This document shows positions 11,325 through 21,375 of a stretch of DNA of 64,000 bases, one piece after another (the first letter of the stretch is position 1; the number at the start of each line of letters is the position of its first letter). The notes under the pieces are model-generated. The model was given only the letters and a program-made list of their open reading frames with translations. It did no database searches and had not been told where the DNA came from. A program made the position numbers and the translations under genes. The DNA is from Isoetes taiwanensis (lineage: Eukaryota; Streptophyta; Lycopodiopsida; Isoetales; Isoetaceae). The stretch is from assembly GCA_021234155.1 (NCBI GenBank), contig JAJEKV010000027.1, positions 11,918,716-11,982,715 of the forward strand, read 5' to 3'.

Positions 11325-11921
11325 CTGTAAGAAAGGAGTATAAGTTTTTACAAACAGCACAAAAGCACAAAAGCACAAAGCAGTTCTTCTTACAAACTCA
11401 CCCAGCCACTAAAGTTGACAGCATGTTCTCGTATTATACTGTATGTTGTACATGTCGGGTAAAGAAGCTTGCACTCCTCCCAGTCTTCTAAATTTAGTTG
11501 CTTCATTAACTCCGACTGGCATGTGACAATGTCCTTCTGACTGCAACCAAGAAGAGAGTTAGAGATGGATTGAGTACAGTGCATAGTAAAGTCTCCTTAC
11601 GTCTTAGCTTCCTTAGCCATTTCATCGAGAGTAAATTCTTTGGCAACAACTTTTTCAAGAAGCCGGACAAATATTTCTTTGCTCTTCAAACCCTGCAATT
11701 GTGTCCATGGCACTATGCTCATGTTTTTTTGTTTGGACTCAGAAACTTTTTTTGGTTTTGTGCCAGCGCTGCTGGATTGCTCTTTAAGTTCACCATCTTC
11801 GAACATGCAGAAGATTCTTTCTTGCAGATCCCACACCTGTTAAAAATTGAGGACCGTTAACTCAGCAGCTTAATGGCTAAGGCCAGTTGTGAAACAACTA
11901 AATCTAGGCAGGCGAGGCCAC

Positions 11922-12075
11922 GGTATAAATTTATCCCGTTCATGCCCGCGGTATAAATTTATACCGTAGTGGGCCGAGGTTCTAAACGTCAGCGTTTTAG
12001 AATGGTATAAATTTATACCGAGTCCTGGTTCGGTATACATTTATACAGTGGCATTGCCCGGTATAAATTTATACC
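11922..12075. repeat. Palindrome array, intron 3 of the methyltransferase gene
   Basis: Copies start at 11922, 11950, 12004, 12032 and 12060, so the spacing is 28, 54, 28 and 28 bp. The 54-bp gap holds a decayed unit, TTCTAAACG...CGTTTTAGAA. Sites 11950, 12004 and 12060 are perfect GGTATAAATTTATACC. The others have one or two changes. Confidence 0.9.
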
Positions 12076-12162
12076 GATACAGGAGGCGGTAGAAATGTCT
12101 TTTAATGCACATATTCTGGTAAACATTGTAAGAAACTTAAACACAAAGGAGAAAATACTTAC

Positions 12163-13106
12163 TTGGCCATCTCTGAACGCAAGTTGAAAGTAGTTGTCAT
12201 ATTGCTTTACCGCCATCATAGGCTTCTTATCAGAGTCGTAACTTAGACAGCATTCTGTCACACAAACCTCCCGAAGTTCTTGGAGCTTGTTCTTTTGCTT
12301 CTTAAAGTCATCTCCATGCAACTGCTTGAACTCAATGTATTCTCTGTGCATGAAGCGAATTTTGTCTATGAGGCTCACCTTAAACCTGAAGTCATTGTCC
12401 AGGTTGTGACTTACGGCTATGACTTTGGCCTCCTCATCTGTCAACCTGACATATATATGGGCTTCCACACTCTTCCAAACCTCATTCTTGCTCTCTAACT
12501 TAGACAATTCTTTCCTGGCTTTATAACTATGTGTTCCGCCGAACGTAGTAGGTATAGTCCTCAAAATCGGCCTTCCTGTAATCCCTGAGCTCTTGGACCT
12601 GTTCTCTGTTAACCATGACAACCAGAGGAGACACATGGGCATGTGGATTTCTTCTCATTCTTTGCTTTAGTATGCCCACATGTGCTGCGTACAACTTCCG
12701 AACTTGAAGCACCCTGACCCCATCTTCATTCTTTGGCGGTCGCTTGATAGTGCTTAAGGATAAGGAGATTGTTTGTTTTAAGAGCTTTGTTTCATTCACA
12801 CATTTCAGAATTGCACTTGATTTGTTCGAGGGTTTCATGACAATATCGGCCCCTGGCGCCTTTTGTAGTGCTTCTGCTGATTCTCCAATGGTCAATGCTT
12901 TGGTCTTCCTCGATTTTTTTGGTGGCTCCCTGGTGGTGACCAAAGCTTGCCTTTTTCCTCTTCCTCACAACTTCCTCTTCCTCTTCCTCTTCTTCTTCCT
13001 CCTCTTTGTCTTTGTCTACCTCTTCATTTGTACGTGGGTACCAGTACCCCTTCACAAGAACTTTTTCAGCACAAAGAATAACGGAGGATAAAATGTCTAC
13101 TATGTC
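12163..13106 (-). pseudogene. Exon 3 of the methyltransferase gene: acidic tract and ParB-like domain
   Basis: The exon starts after a TGACTGCAG acceptor and ends at a GTAAGTA donor (12162-12156). It reads through DIVDILSSVILC, a Glu-rich run (about 12969-13008) and a basic stretch. Then comes the ParB/Srx-like core: SPLVVMVN, a YYV strand, GGTHS, and HNLDNDFR after LTDEEAK. In bacteria and phages such domains often precede adenine or cytosine methyltransferases. A shift between YTYYV and FGGTHS at about 12540 breaks the frame. Confidence 0.7.
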
Positions 13107-13139
13107 CTGCAGTCAGGCAATCTCAGTTAGTGTTCAGTG

Positions 13140-13155
13140 TGTATAAATTTATACG
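13140..13155. repeat. Single palindrome copy, intron 2 of the methyltransferase gene
   Basis: TGTATAAATTTATACG lies between the GTAAGTATT donor at 13195 and the acceptor at 13107. It is the only copy in this 89-bp intron. Confidence 0.85.
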
Positions 13156-13455
13156 AGAAAGCAACAAACAAAAGAAAAGAGGTCATAATACTTACATAAC
13201 CAAGTTTGTTGTTCTCCGAAATGTACTCATTAGGGTTTTTTTGAGATTAAAAAAGGGCCTTCAAAACATGCCAACTAAGCCAAATGAAGATAAATGAACT
13301 ACCAATAAGAAATCAGAGCCTGACGGGTCCAGTCAGCAAAACTGTTATGAATATGAATATGAATATGAATATGAATATGAATATGAATATGAATATATAT
13401 TAATCACGCCCACTTTGGACCTTGAAGGTCATGGAGCGAAAGCATACAATTGTGT

Positions 13456-16400
13456 TCACAATTTCAACAATAAAGAGCGGTGTGTTTCTACAGTTTTAAA
13501 ATATATACCAAGTACCATTGGATCCCGTTCTAACAAAGAAGAAAAGGATAGATCTGTTATGCCAAACCTGACTCGAATCTCCTCGTATGCTGAGCAATAT
13601 AAGAAAGTATGAGCTTCGTCTTCAACCATGTTCAATGCATATACCTTGCAAAATCTCTCTTCCCTTGGGGTTTTTGACCATCTGCCTGTTTCCACCTGTA
13701 ACCGGTGGGAGCTCGTTCTATATCTTGCTATATACTGCTTCAGATATCCGGGGATTCGAGCTTTCAAGTAGTCCTGTTCTGCATATACCAATAGAGGATT
13801 AACTTCTGAGATGTATGTGACCATACGTGAGCCTTGTTCTGCCCAAAGCTTATCCACAACTCGAGACTGCACTAGGTCTCGAGCACCAATATCGATTCTG
13901 TAATTGATGCGGGAGACCCCCATCTCCCCCATGTATGGACATCCCGATACCATCCTGATGCCTCTGACTGGGATAGAGCAATTTTAGATAAGCGCCCATC
14001 TGGTTGTGTATGGATTCTGATAACAAAATTTATAGTCTGATACAAAGCCTCGGTTTCAAGAGGGAGCATGCCAGCTTCCGCCAATAGTATAGCATATGGG
14101 ATTTGGGGCTTGATTCCCAGTTCTTCATGGAGAAATATTTTCATTACTCCTTCCAATTGGGTCCACTGCCGTAGTGTGGTGCTAGGCCCCCAAACAGGTG
14201 CACCATAGAGGATCACGGTCTGCACTAATGTCTTGAACGAATCTTTTAAGACCCCAATGGAGAGAGAGGGCGGTCGCGGCATCTGGATAACATGCTGTAT
14301 AGGGCTGCCTTGCCTCCTTGAATCCTTTTTCTGATACATTCTGCCCAACTATACTTGGCCGAGAATTCCAGCCCTAAGTATTTGTAGCTGTCTACTATTT
14401 CCAGAATGTCCCCCTTGTATGTGAAAATTGGCCGATTCTGATTCACGCAATCATGACTTTAGATTTTGCCGGATTGACCTTCATGTGCTTTAATTCCGAC
14501 GAAGCAGCCGGTGGTCGAGATGGGATTGTAGGCTTTCTACGGTTTGTCTCAAGCATCGAACTACATCATCAGCATAAAGGAGAAGTTGCACAAGGAAATT
14601 ACCCAACCTGGAACCAGAGAGACCTTTGGTGGCTAACCACTCTTCAAGCTCATCAATGTACAGGCAAAACAGTGTCGGAGACAGCGGGCACCCCTGACGA
14701 ACACCAATAGTGCTTCTGACTTCCTCAGGAAAATTGGCTGATAACTTGACAATCACCTCCGAGTATAGCTGAGATATGGCGCCTCAGATTTGCTTTGGAA
14801 CTCCAATCTGCTCCATCCTCTGCCCTAAATCCCTCCGAGGAACGGTATCAAAGACTTTTGCAAAATCTATGAATGCTAAATACAGCGCTTGCCTGGGTTT
14901 TTTTGCATTTTCGAACAACACGCGCAGGCTAAGAGCATGGTCAAGTGTGCAATGATGCTTCCGAAAGCCTGCTTGGCATTTAGCCCTCTTCCCAAATAAG
15001 TGCGCCCATGAGTCGAAGTTTCCTTTCGACCGCTGCCCAACAGTTTCGAGAACATACTGCCAATTAGGATGGTCCGGTAGTTCCTGACATTGTTTTTATC
15101 ACCAGATTTATGGATAGGGGAAACTCTGTTCGCCTTCCAATTATGTGGCAGCCCTTGCCTAACGGCTTGGTTCAGCAGATTTGTCACAACATCTATAGTC
15201 TCCTCTCCACACCATTTCAACAGTTCGATGCTAAGACCTTGCAGATCAGCTGCCTTTCCATTTTGCATGTCCTTAAGCACGGCATCCACCTCACATGCTG
15301 TAAACAAGTCTTCGGTTACTTCTTGTACTGGCATACCTTCAGAGTTTTGTGAATAGAGCTCCTTGACCATATCTAGCAACTCCGTGGGATCTAGATCCGC
15401 TTGCTTTGGCATTGATGGCATTTGTCTCCAGAAGGTTTTGGGATGGAGACAAAACCATTCCTGCAATTTGTCCTGTCTGTTCTTAAAGTATGTTCTTTTC
15501 TTCCTCTTGAACAGACTTTTGTACCATTTCGGTTTGTACAAACACCCTGTTGGTAGTTTTGCTCTTGCTAAGCTGCATTCTGTGTCCCACCATCCATTGC
15601 TACATGTTCTTCTTTTTTTTGTGCATCCAAATATATCTGTGGCTGCTGCATGTAATAGTGCAGAGAACCGTGTTGCGTCTACTTCAACATCTCCTGTCCA
15701 AGTGACACCAGAGATTAACTCTTTCATATGACTAGCATATTGGCTGCTCTTCCTGTAATCTAGTTTCAGTCTAGGAGTAAAGCTCGTTTGACCATGCTTG
15801 ACAGAGACATGTCCTGTTAGCTCAAAGTATAATGGTGCGCGGTCTGATTCCGGCAGCTTATCCATCACATAGAAATCATGTACAGAATGGTGTTTACTTG
15901 CTAGTAAATAATCGACTGTGCTGGATCCCAAGTGACTGAAGCAAGTGTTTTTACCAGAGTTTGGAAAGCTTACAGTACCATTCAATATTTTCAAGTTGCA
16001 AATTGTCCCCAGTTCCAGAAAAAGATCCCCCATATTATTCTTTGTGTGATCTGCTGATTGTCTTTGGAAGGACAGGTCTTCCTCTTCAAGCAGCCGAATG
16101 TCATTCAAATTGCCAACAAATGAGGTTGTCTGTGAGGTCTTAGTCTTTGCATTAAAGTCGCCAACTAGGAGAACCTCTCCTAGATCTCGAATTTGCAGTA
16201 CATCCTTGCAGAGATCATGGAACGGATTTGACCTGTCTGATTCCATATGATCATATATATGCATGTTCAATGGAGCAAAATAGCACAGGGCTATGTATGT
16301 ACTTCGGCCTAAATGTTTTATGCAAATCCATAAATACTGGTTATATGCATGTTTGGAATGGATGCTTACATTGTGAGCAATCTCTGATCTAGCATAGACA

Positions 16401-16609
16401 GCAACTCCGCCATACCCTCTTCCAACACCCGGGTCTTTCTCATTCCATACGCTCCCTACATTCTGAAAACCATGCAGATCTGGGAGAGATCGTGCTTGAT
16501 GCTCCCAAGTTTCAGACAATAACACCAAGTCCATACCTTGCCAAATCTGAATTGATGCTTCCATCTTCTCTCTTGATAACCCTCTGACATTCCATGCAAT
16601 TGCCTTCAA
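13456..16609 (-). pseudogene. LINE ORF2: endonuclease, reverse transcriptase, zinc knuckle
   Basis: An APE-type endonuclease occupies the first 290 or so residues (WNVRGL, LLSETW, GDFNAK). The final SDH motif reads SDRAPL, so a catalytic His has become Arg. The reverse transcriptase follows: PIHKSGD, NYRTILIGS, then FIDFAKVFDTVPR in another frame, TIGVRQGCPLSP and YADD at about 14550. The end has an RVT-type zinc finger (C..., H, C at about 13620-13680). Frame changes near 15000 and 14880 and a stop near 14790 show it is inactive. Confidence 0.85.
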
Positions 16610-17330
16610 GGTCCGAAGTCCCTATTCTTTTTAGCCAAGCAGTGATAACAGCCTTCCCTGTGCTATCCAAGAATGCCACTATTCCATTTGCCCTTGCTTC
16701 CTTTACCTTACTCCATTCCCGCTTCCTGACTTCCTGTTGTGCAGGAGTTAAATCCTGATCCAGCCAAATAGCATGTCCCTTTAGGGTGCTACGGTTTTGC
16801 AGCACTCTGTTCTTGGCTTCTTCCGTCCGAAACTTTACCAGAATTGGCCTTTTGTGGCCTTTGCCAATTCGTCTGCAGTGCACAAATTGAGGCTCATGCA
16901 AATGCATGGTGTCCTTGAAAAATTGCTCAATTATGTCTAATGTATCCTCGCCTTCAATTTCTTCTAGGCCTGATATCTTCAGATTTCTGGCCCTGGCTTC
17001 TTTTTCCAGTTTTTCAGAGGATAATCTGTCTTGATGTAAGGTCATTTGCTCCTTGGTGGTTTCAGCCACCAAGTCAGCCAATTTAGTCTGCAAATCTTCA
17101 ATTGTGTCCTGCAGTTTGGAATGCGGTTCTGGTTGTGGAGGAGGTCTCAACAGCAGAGTCTTGAGTTCAAGGTTTTGGGATTGCAATTCCTTATTCTGCG
17201 TACTCAGATCTATCACCAAAGCCCTTAGTTGGGCCATTTCCGCCCTAATCTCCTTCAGCATTTGAATACCTCATCAGCATCGCTAGGTTCTCCTCGGACA
17301 GGAGACCCAGCTTTCTTGCTTCTGGTCATA
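16512..17330 (-). pseudogene. LINE ORF1: coiled coil and RNA-binding domain
   Basis: From 17261 the frame has Leu-rich heptads (IDLSTQNKELQSQNLELKTLL), a basic region and then an L1 ORF1-like domain: RNLKISGLEE, HCRRIGKG, RPILVKFR and LTPAQQEVRKREW. ORF1 proteins bind element RNA and act in the ribonucleoprotein. An ATG at 17330 (MTRSKKAGSPVRG) lies in a neighbouring frame, so one small indel near 17263 has probably removed the native start. The 3' end overlaps ORF2 by about 98 bp. Confidence 0.8.
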
Positions 17331-18303
17331 CGAAACGACAGCCGCTAACACAGTCGAAATGTATTTGGCTAACTCACTGGATCACATTTTCTAGCATAAC
17401 TATTGATAGAAAAGTCCAAATGAGCTCTCGTTTAGTGCAATAGATAGATCTCGTTGAGATCTTTCCAACCTTAGGTGCTTTGCACATATTTTAACCACTT
17501 ATGATTGTCAAAACACTAAAAAAATATGATTTTTACCATTTTTTACTATCCTACGGGGCTAAAAGATATGCAAACCACCCAAGGTTGGAAAGATCTCAAT
17601 GAGATCTATCTATTGCACCAAACAAGAGCTCATTTGGACTTTTCTATCAACACTTATGCTAGAAAATGTGATCCAGTGAGTTAGTTATAACTGTTTTGCT
17701 GACTGGATTACCAGTTCTGTTTTCTGATTGGTAGTTCATATAGCTTAGTCAGCAGTTCTTAGAAGGCCCTTTTATGATCTCAAAAAATCCCTAATGCATA
17801 TACATATTTTGGCTTGCACATGCTTATTCGAAACATTGTGGTGCTTAGGATGTACTCAACATCCCCTTCGTCATTAATGCAAGTTATAACTACTTCATCT
17901 TCGTTTTGTGAGGCCATCAAACTCGTCATTTCTCCAGCAGGATAATAATCCTCAGCCTTATACTTACCCCTTCCTGTCTTGTTGCAAAGGTAAAGGTACG
18001 AATCAGTGGGGTAGCGTTCCCTATGAGTGTACCATGTCACATCTCTGAGTTCGTAGGATTGTGGCTTTGGAGCTGGAGGCTGACCTTTGAGTTTAAGTGT
18101 TATCTTTTAAAATCAGGCTTAAACATCGTCAGAAAAGGCTTTAACACTACTTTCTTTTGTAATTTTGTACTAAAAAATGTTGTCTTAGAGAAGCTATTCT
18201 AGGTGTTATTGTACAGCTTTTTCCGCTGCTCTAACTCTAAAAACACTGTAAATTTATGGAAACTGTGTAATTTTCTACAAATTTTTAAAGATCTGGCCTT
18301 TTC

Positions 18304-18569
18304 GGTATAAATTTATACCGAAAGAGGTCTCCACGGTATAAATTTATACCGCAGAGTAATCCGCGGTATAAATTTATACCGAGGAGCACTCTGTCGGTAT
18401 AAATTTATACCAGTTCGTCCTCCTCCTCGGTATAAATTTATACCGAGAAGAACCCACACGGTATAAATTTATACCGGGAGACGTCCTGCGGTATATCTTT
18501 AAGCTGTTTATGTTCAGACTCGGTATAAATTTATACCAATGGGATTCAGCCACTGTATAAATTTATACC
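18304..18569. repeat. Palindrome array, intron 1 of the methyltransferase gene
   Basis: Nine sites start at 18304, 18335, 18365, 18396, 18429, 18460, 18490, 18522 and 18554. Spacing is 30-33 bp, close to three helical turns. Seven are perfect or near-perfect GGTATAAATTTATACC, 18490 is decayed (GGTATATCTTT), and 18554 starts with T. The sequences between sites are unrelated to each other, unlike a simple tandem repeat, which suggests selection on the sites. Confidence 0.92.
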
Positions 18570-18855
18570 GAAAGAGCACGACCTAAAGAAAGTTTGAACT
18601 ACTAAAAGAAACCTAAACTTGAAATGGTACGGGTTAGAAACTTACGTGGCCATGTCCGTATGAAGATCCTTATAGCTGCTGGAAGTCGCAAAAAGGGACA
18701 AGTATATAAGGCGGATCGCGAGCGCCTTCGAGCCAAGCAGCGTATACAGATAATGAGCTCGCCTCCGCCTCCCTTAAGTACTACTGCCAATTGCTCTTTC
18801 GTATAGTTTCTGTCCATAATTTTTTATATACAGCGTTCTAAAGTTTTCGTATGAT

Positions 18856-19072
18856 ATTATACCCTCCTTGTTTGCTTTCACTGTGCGACTGTATAAATTT
18901 GTACGCTTTCTGTATAAATTTATACCACTCTTTGTCTCTTGTGCTTCTGCTCGGTATAAATTTATACCCTCCTTGTTTGCTTTCACTGTGTGACTGTATA
19001 AATTTATACGCTTTCTGTATAAATTTATACCACTCTTTGTCTCGTGTGTTCTGCTCGGTATAAATTTATACC
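18856..19072. promoter_or_regulatory. Divergent promoter region with duplicated palindrome array
   Basis: This segment lies between the start codons of the minus-strand methyltransferase gene (18817) and the plus-strand reading frame at 19094. It is a tandem duplication of about 105 bp (18856-18960 and 18961-19064). Palindrome copies start at 18890, 18911, 18953, 18995, 19016 and 19057, giving spacings of 21, 42, 42, 21 and 41 bp. These are close to 2 and 4 turns of B-DNA, so all sites face the same side of the helix. A shared operator-like role for both genes is inference. Confidence 0.8.
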
Positions 19073-19093
19073 GTCTGTACCTGCGAGCTCACT

Positions 19094-19603
19094 ATGGCTG
19101 GAGAGAAGAGAGCGTCCGAGCCACCATGTCCTGCTCGCCGGCTACCTCCTCCCATGGTTTTCACACCAACGGTTGCTGCTAGCCAGGAAACTTCTGACTC
19201 TGACACTCAGAGCCCCAGCCCTCCTGTTCGTGCACGTCGATGCAATTCACGCCACCACCTCCAGCTCCTGTGCTTCGTTTACCACCATCCATGCATTTCA
19301 CTCCTCCAGAACACAGACAACAAGGCAACCGTCCTCCACCCAGTCGTTTTACTCCAGCCGAGCCCAGACTCCCTCCTCCCGTTCATTTTAGTCCGTCTCC
19401 CTTGGTTCAGCCTAGACAGCCCACACGGTCGCAAATGACTCCATCACCATCCATTGCACTATAGGATGCCACTTTTAGTGAAAACAGTCAGCACCATGCT
19501 ACTCCTGTGTTTTATGAGACTTATGGAGCTACTCAACTACGTCATCCGCCTCGACTTCTTTTTCCAAGGGAAAGGCAAACTTCTTCCACACATGGTCAAC
19601 ACA
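19094..19603 (+). pseudogene. Proline-rich open region, possible 5' exon of the DUF7869-type gene
   Basis: An ATG at 19094 opens directly after the palindrome array. The product is proline- and serine-rich with a repeated FTPP/LPP pattern (MHFTPPEHRQQ, RFTPAEPRLPP). It changes frame between about 19215 and 19240 and has a TAG at 19462. The frame continues to THGQH at about 19603. A 9-bp direct repeat, GTCAACACA, lies here (19595-19603) and at 21376-21384, and the frame is continuous if the two are joined. This suggests that 19604-21375 was inserted. It could also be an unrelated small gene. Confidence 0.4.
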
Positions 19604-20139
19604 GGGGGAATTTTTTTTTAGTTTTTTTGAAACATGTTTTTTGAGTTTTTATGGAATATTCTTAATATTCCAAGAATCGTCAGGATGCAATGTTTGCCTA
19701 ATCAACCTAATCATAGAACAACGTTGGTATCTAGATAATAACAACATTTAATAATATAAACAAGAAGAATTGGAGAATTACACCTAGAAAGTAGACAGGT
19801 CGATTACAGTATAAGAAAATCCAAATAGCATAGTAATTTATGTCACTGCAATAATTGCAGAGACTACACAGAAATATTTTATGTCAGATAATATTTTATG
19901 TCAGATAATAATATTTTATGTCACTGTATAAATGACAGAGATATTTTATATTTTCAGATCAAGCCTCGTCATCGATGTAAAGACATCGTTTGCGTTTTTG
20001 TTCAATACTTGACATTGAGGACAACACTGTGGCCTGTTGCTCGGCATAGACGGGCAAGAAACTGCAATATAAGTCAAACACAGTTAGTTTTGGTTTAGAT
20101 AGTTAATGTAAGCAAAAAATAGAAATTTTAGCTCACTAA
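19604..20139. other. Gene-free stretch 3' of the second methyltransferase gene
   Basis: AT-rich, with short repeats of ATATTTTATGTCAGATAAT at 19873-19925. It probably contains the 3' flank of the minus-strand gene ending at 20140. No other feature is visible. Confidence 0.4.
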
Positions 20140-21364
20140 CTAATCAGCCGGTTCTTCAATCACGTCTGTGATTATCTCATCCTCTTCCTCCAAATCCAAC
20201 TGCATAGAAGGAGCCCCTTCTGCTAATGGTTTTTTGAACGTAGACATTCGAAGTGTTCTGACCACATCACAAATATCAGCATCAAAATCCATTGCATAGC
20301 AATGCAGACCTCGAAGTGCGCAGGCCTCAACCATAGACCCTGTACCTGTCAATAAATCCACGACATAATCACCACAATCACATAGCAGTTGGAGTAAGAA
20401 CTCGTTAAAGCGGGTGTTCTTCTCTAAATTATGCCGCAGTGAATGATGTTTTGCTGATCTCATTCTGTCACCCGGCCCTAAGTAATGCCTCAAAAGTTCA
20501 GTGCTATAATCCAACTCATGTTGACTAAATACCTCCTTGGATTTAAATATCGGATTTGTGCCAGCTCTTTTGTAGAGAGATACTATCATCACATTTCTTG
20601 ATAGAATACCATATTTATCTTTATGAAAACTGAATGGTCTGTCCCCAATCAATTTGTATGATCTTCCTAGTTCAAGGTTCTTTTTCCTGGCTGCCATGTC
20701 TACCATCTTTTGAAACTCAAAGCTGCTAATGCACACTAACCATCCACTATCATCCAAACAGAGTTCACCTAAACTGAAACATCCATCTACTAGTTGTGTG
20801 TCAAGTTTGTTCCAGTATGGTGTTTCGTTTGAGTCACTTCTTGTAGGCTCATTTGTTGGCAGATCAACAAGAACCAAGTTAGCACCCCAATCTCTGACTT
20901 TTCCATTCCTGTAGTACATGGATGATTTCTTGACTTCCTTTCCTAAATTTCTCAACGATGTGAACACTTCATGGCCGCCTAATGTTACAGCCCTAGAGAC
21001 CACATATATATCTGCTTGGACAACTCGAAATTCAGTATGGTATTCTTTTTCGTGGAGGTGTTTGATAATCGACAATAAGATCCTCTTCCTCATTTTCTTC
21101 ATTAGTTGCATCAGATACTTTTGGCTTGTCTTTCTTGCTTCTCTTTCTTTTGTCAATATCCACTTTTTCCTCATTTGGATCCACCTTAATTTTCTGCCCT
21201 CCACGGATCCGATTGTAATCTGACTCTTCTTCTTCTGGATAAGACCCTAAAGGGAAATCAATCCACCAGGGACAATTTTCTCTTTCCCATTTATGCATTC
21301 CACCTCCCCTGTCTAGATTACCTTTTGGACTGTAAATACAGTCAGCACCTGTGTGAGGCACCAT
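20140..21364 (-). pseudogene. Second, diverged methyltransferase-like gene
   Basis: On the minus strand, a charged amino part (RIRGGQKIKVDPNEEK, acidic NEENEEED) is followed by a methyltransferase-like region. The SAM loop reads VVDLLTGTGSMVEAC, then LHCYAMDFD. The motif IV position reads NLVLVDLPTN, so the aromatic residue of DPPY is a Thr and catalysis is doubtful. The order (motif IV before motif I) is the same as in the gene ending at 10100. A frame change near 21040, beside a GAAAAAGAA tract, splits it; this could be mutation or a sequence error. It ends at 20140 with AEEPAD-like acidic residues (ITDVIEEPAD). No ParB-like domain is seen. Confidence 0.65.
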
Positions 21365-21375
21365 GTTTCTACCAA

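Larger units (their letters stand above)
13349..17367 (-). mobile_element. Non-LTR retrotransposon (LINE-1 of this window), nearly full length, decayed
   Basis: The element runs on the minus strand with ORF1 at 17330-16512 and ORF2 from 16609 to about 13456. Its 3' end is a (TTCATA)n-type tail, seen on the plus strand as (TATGAA)n at 13349-13394. It inserted into the left arm of the foldback MITE. No clear target duplication is visible at the junctions. Confidence 0.85.
13233..17791. mobile_element. Foldback MITE in exon 2 of the methyltransferase gene, itself split by a LINE
   Basis: The ends are inverted: GGGTTTTTTTGAGAT at 13233 and its near-complement ending CCC at 17791, with TA on both sides. 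The arms continue inward for about 230 bp (CCAGTCAGCAAAAC, CTCACTGGATCACATTTTC, GAGATC...TTGGAAAGATCTC). The left arm is broken after GTTAT (about 13348) and resumes at about 17368. A LINE fills the gap. The original MITE was about 560 bp with a loop near 17480-17575. The TA flanks suggest a Tc1/mariner-type (Stowaway-like) element, but the frame around the junction does not prove a TA duplication. Confidence 0.8.
10100..18817 (-). pseudogene. ParB-like domain fused to beta-class amino-DNA methyltransferase, 7 exons, recently broken
   Basis: Reading on the minus strand, exons are 18817-18646, 18084-17794 plus 13230-13196 (split by a MITE), 13106-12163, 11836-11601, 11540-11402, 11324-10882 and 10685-10100. 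Each junction from exon 3 onward has GT/AG sites and matching phase, as does exon 1 to 2. The total is about 950 codons. Exon 3 has an acidic Glu run and then a ParB-like domain (VSPLVVMVN, FGGTHSYKA, HIYVRLTDEEAK). Exons 6 and 7 hold the methyltransferase: HGDC, IADIPYG (motif IV, usually DPPY) and DAFSGIGTTA (motif I), which is the beta-class order. The modified base (N6-adenine or N4-cytosine) cannot be told. Breaks: a frame change in an A-run near 12951-12956, another at about 12540 inside the ParB-like domain, a TAA at 10532-10534 where CAA would be expected, and the MITE. The protein would act on DNA in the nucleus. Confidence 0.8.

Noticed and set aside
10100-13106. Bacterial contamination, suggested by the ParB-like/methyltransferase architecture
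   Set aside because: The gene has phased GT/AG introns and is embedded between plant transposons on both sides.
18774-18986. Reading frame with repeated INLYR
   Set aside because: The repeated peptide is only the translation of the palindrome array in the promoter.
9999-19072. CRISPR-like array
   Set aside because: The repeats are self-complementary 16-mers with short, uneven spacers inside plant introns, and no cas genes exist; they are palindromic sites, not CRISPR.
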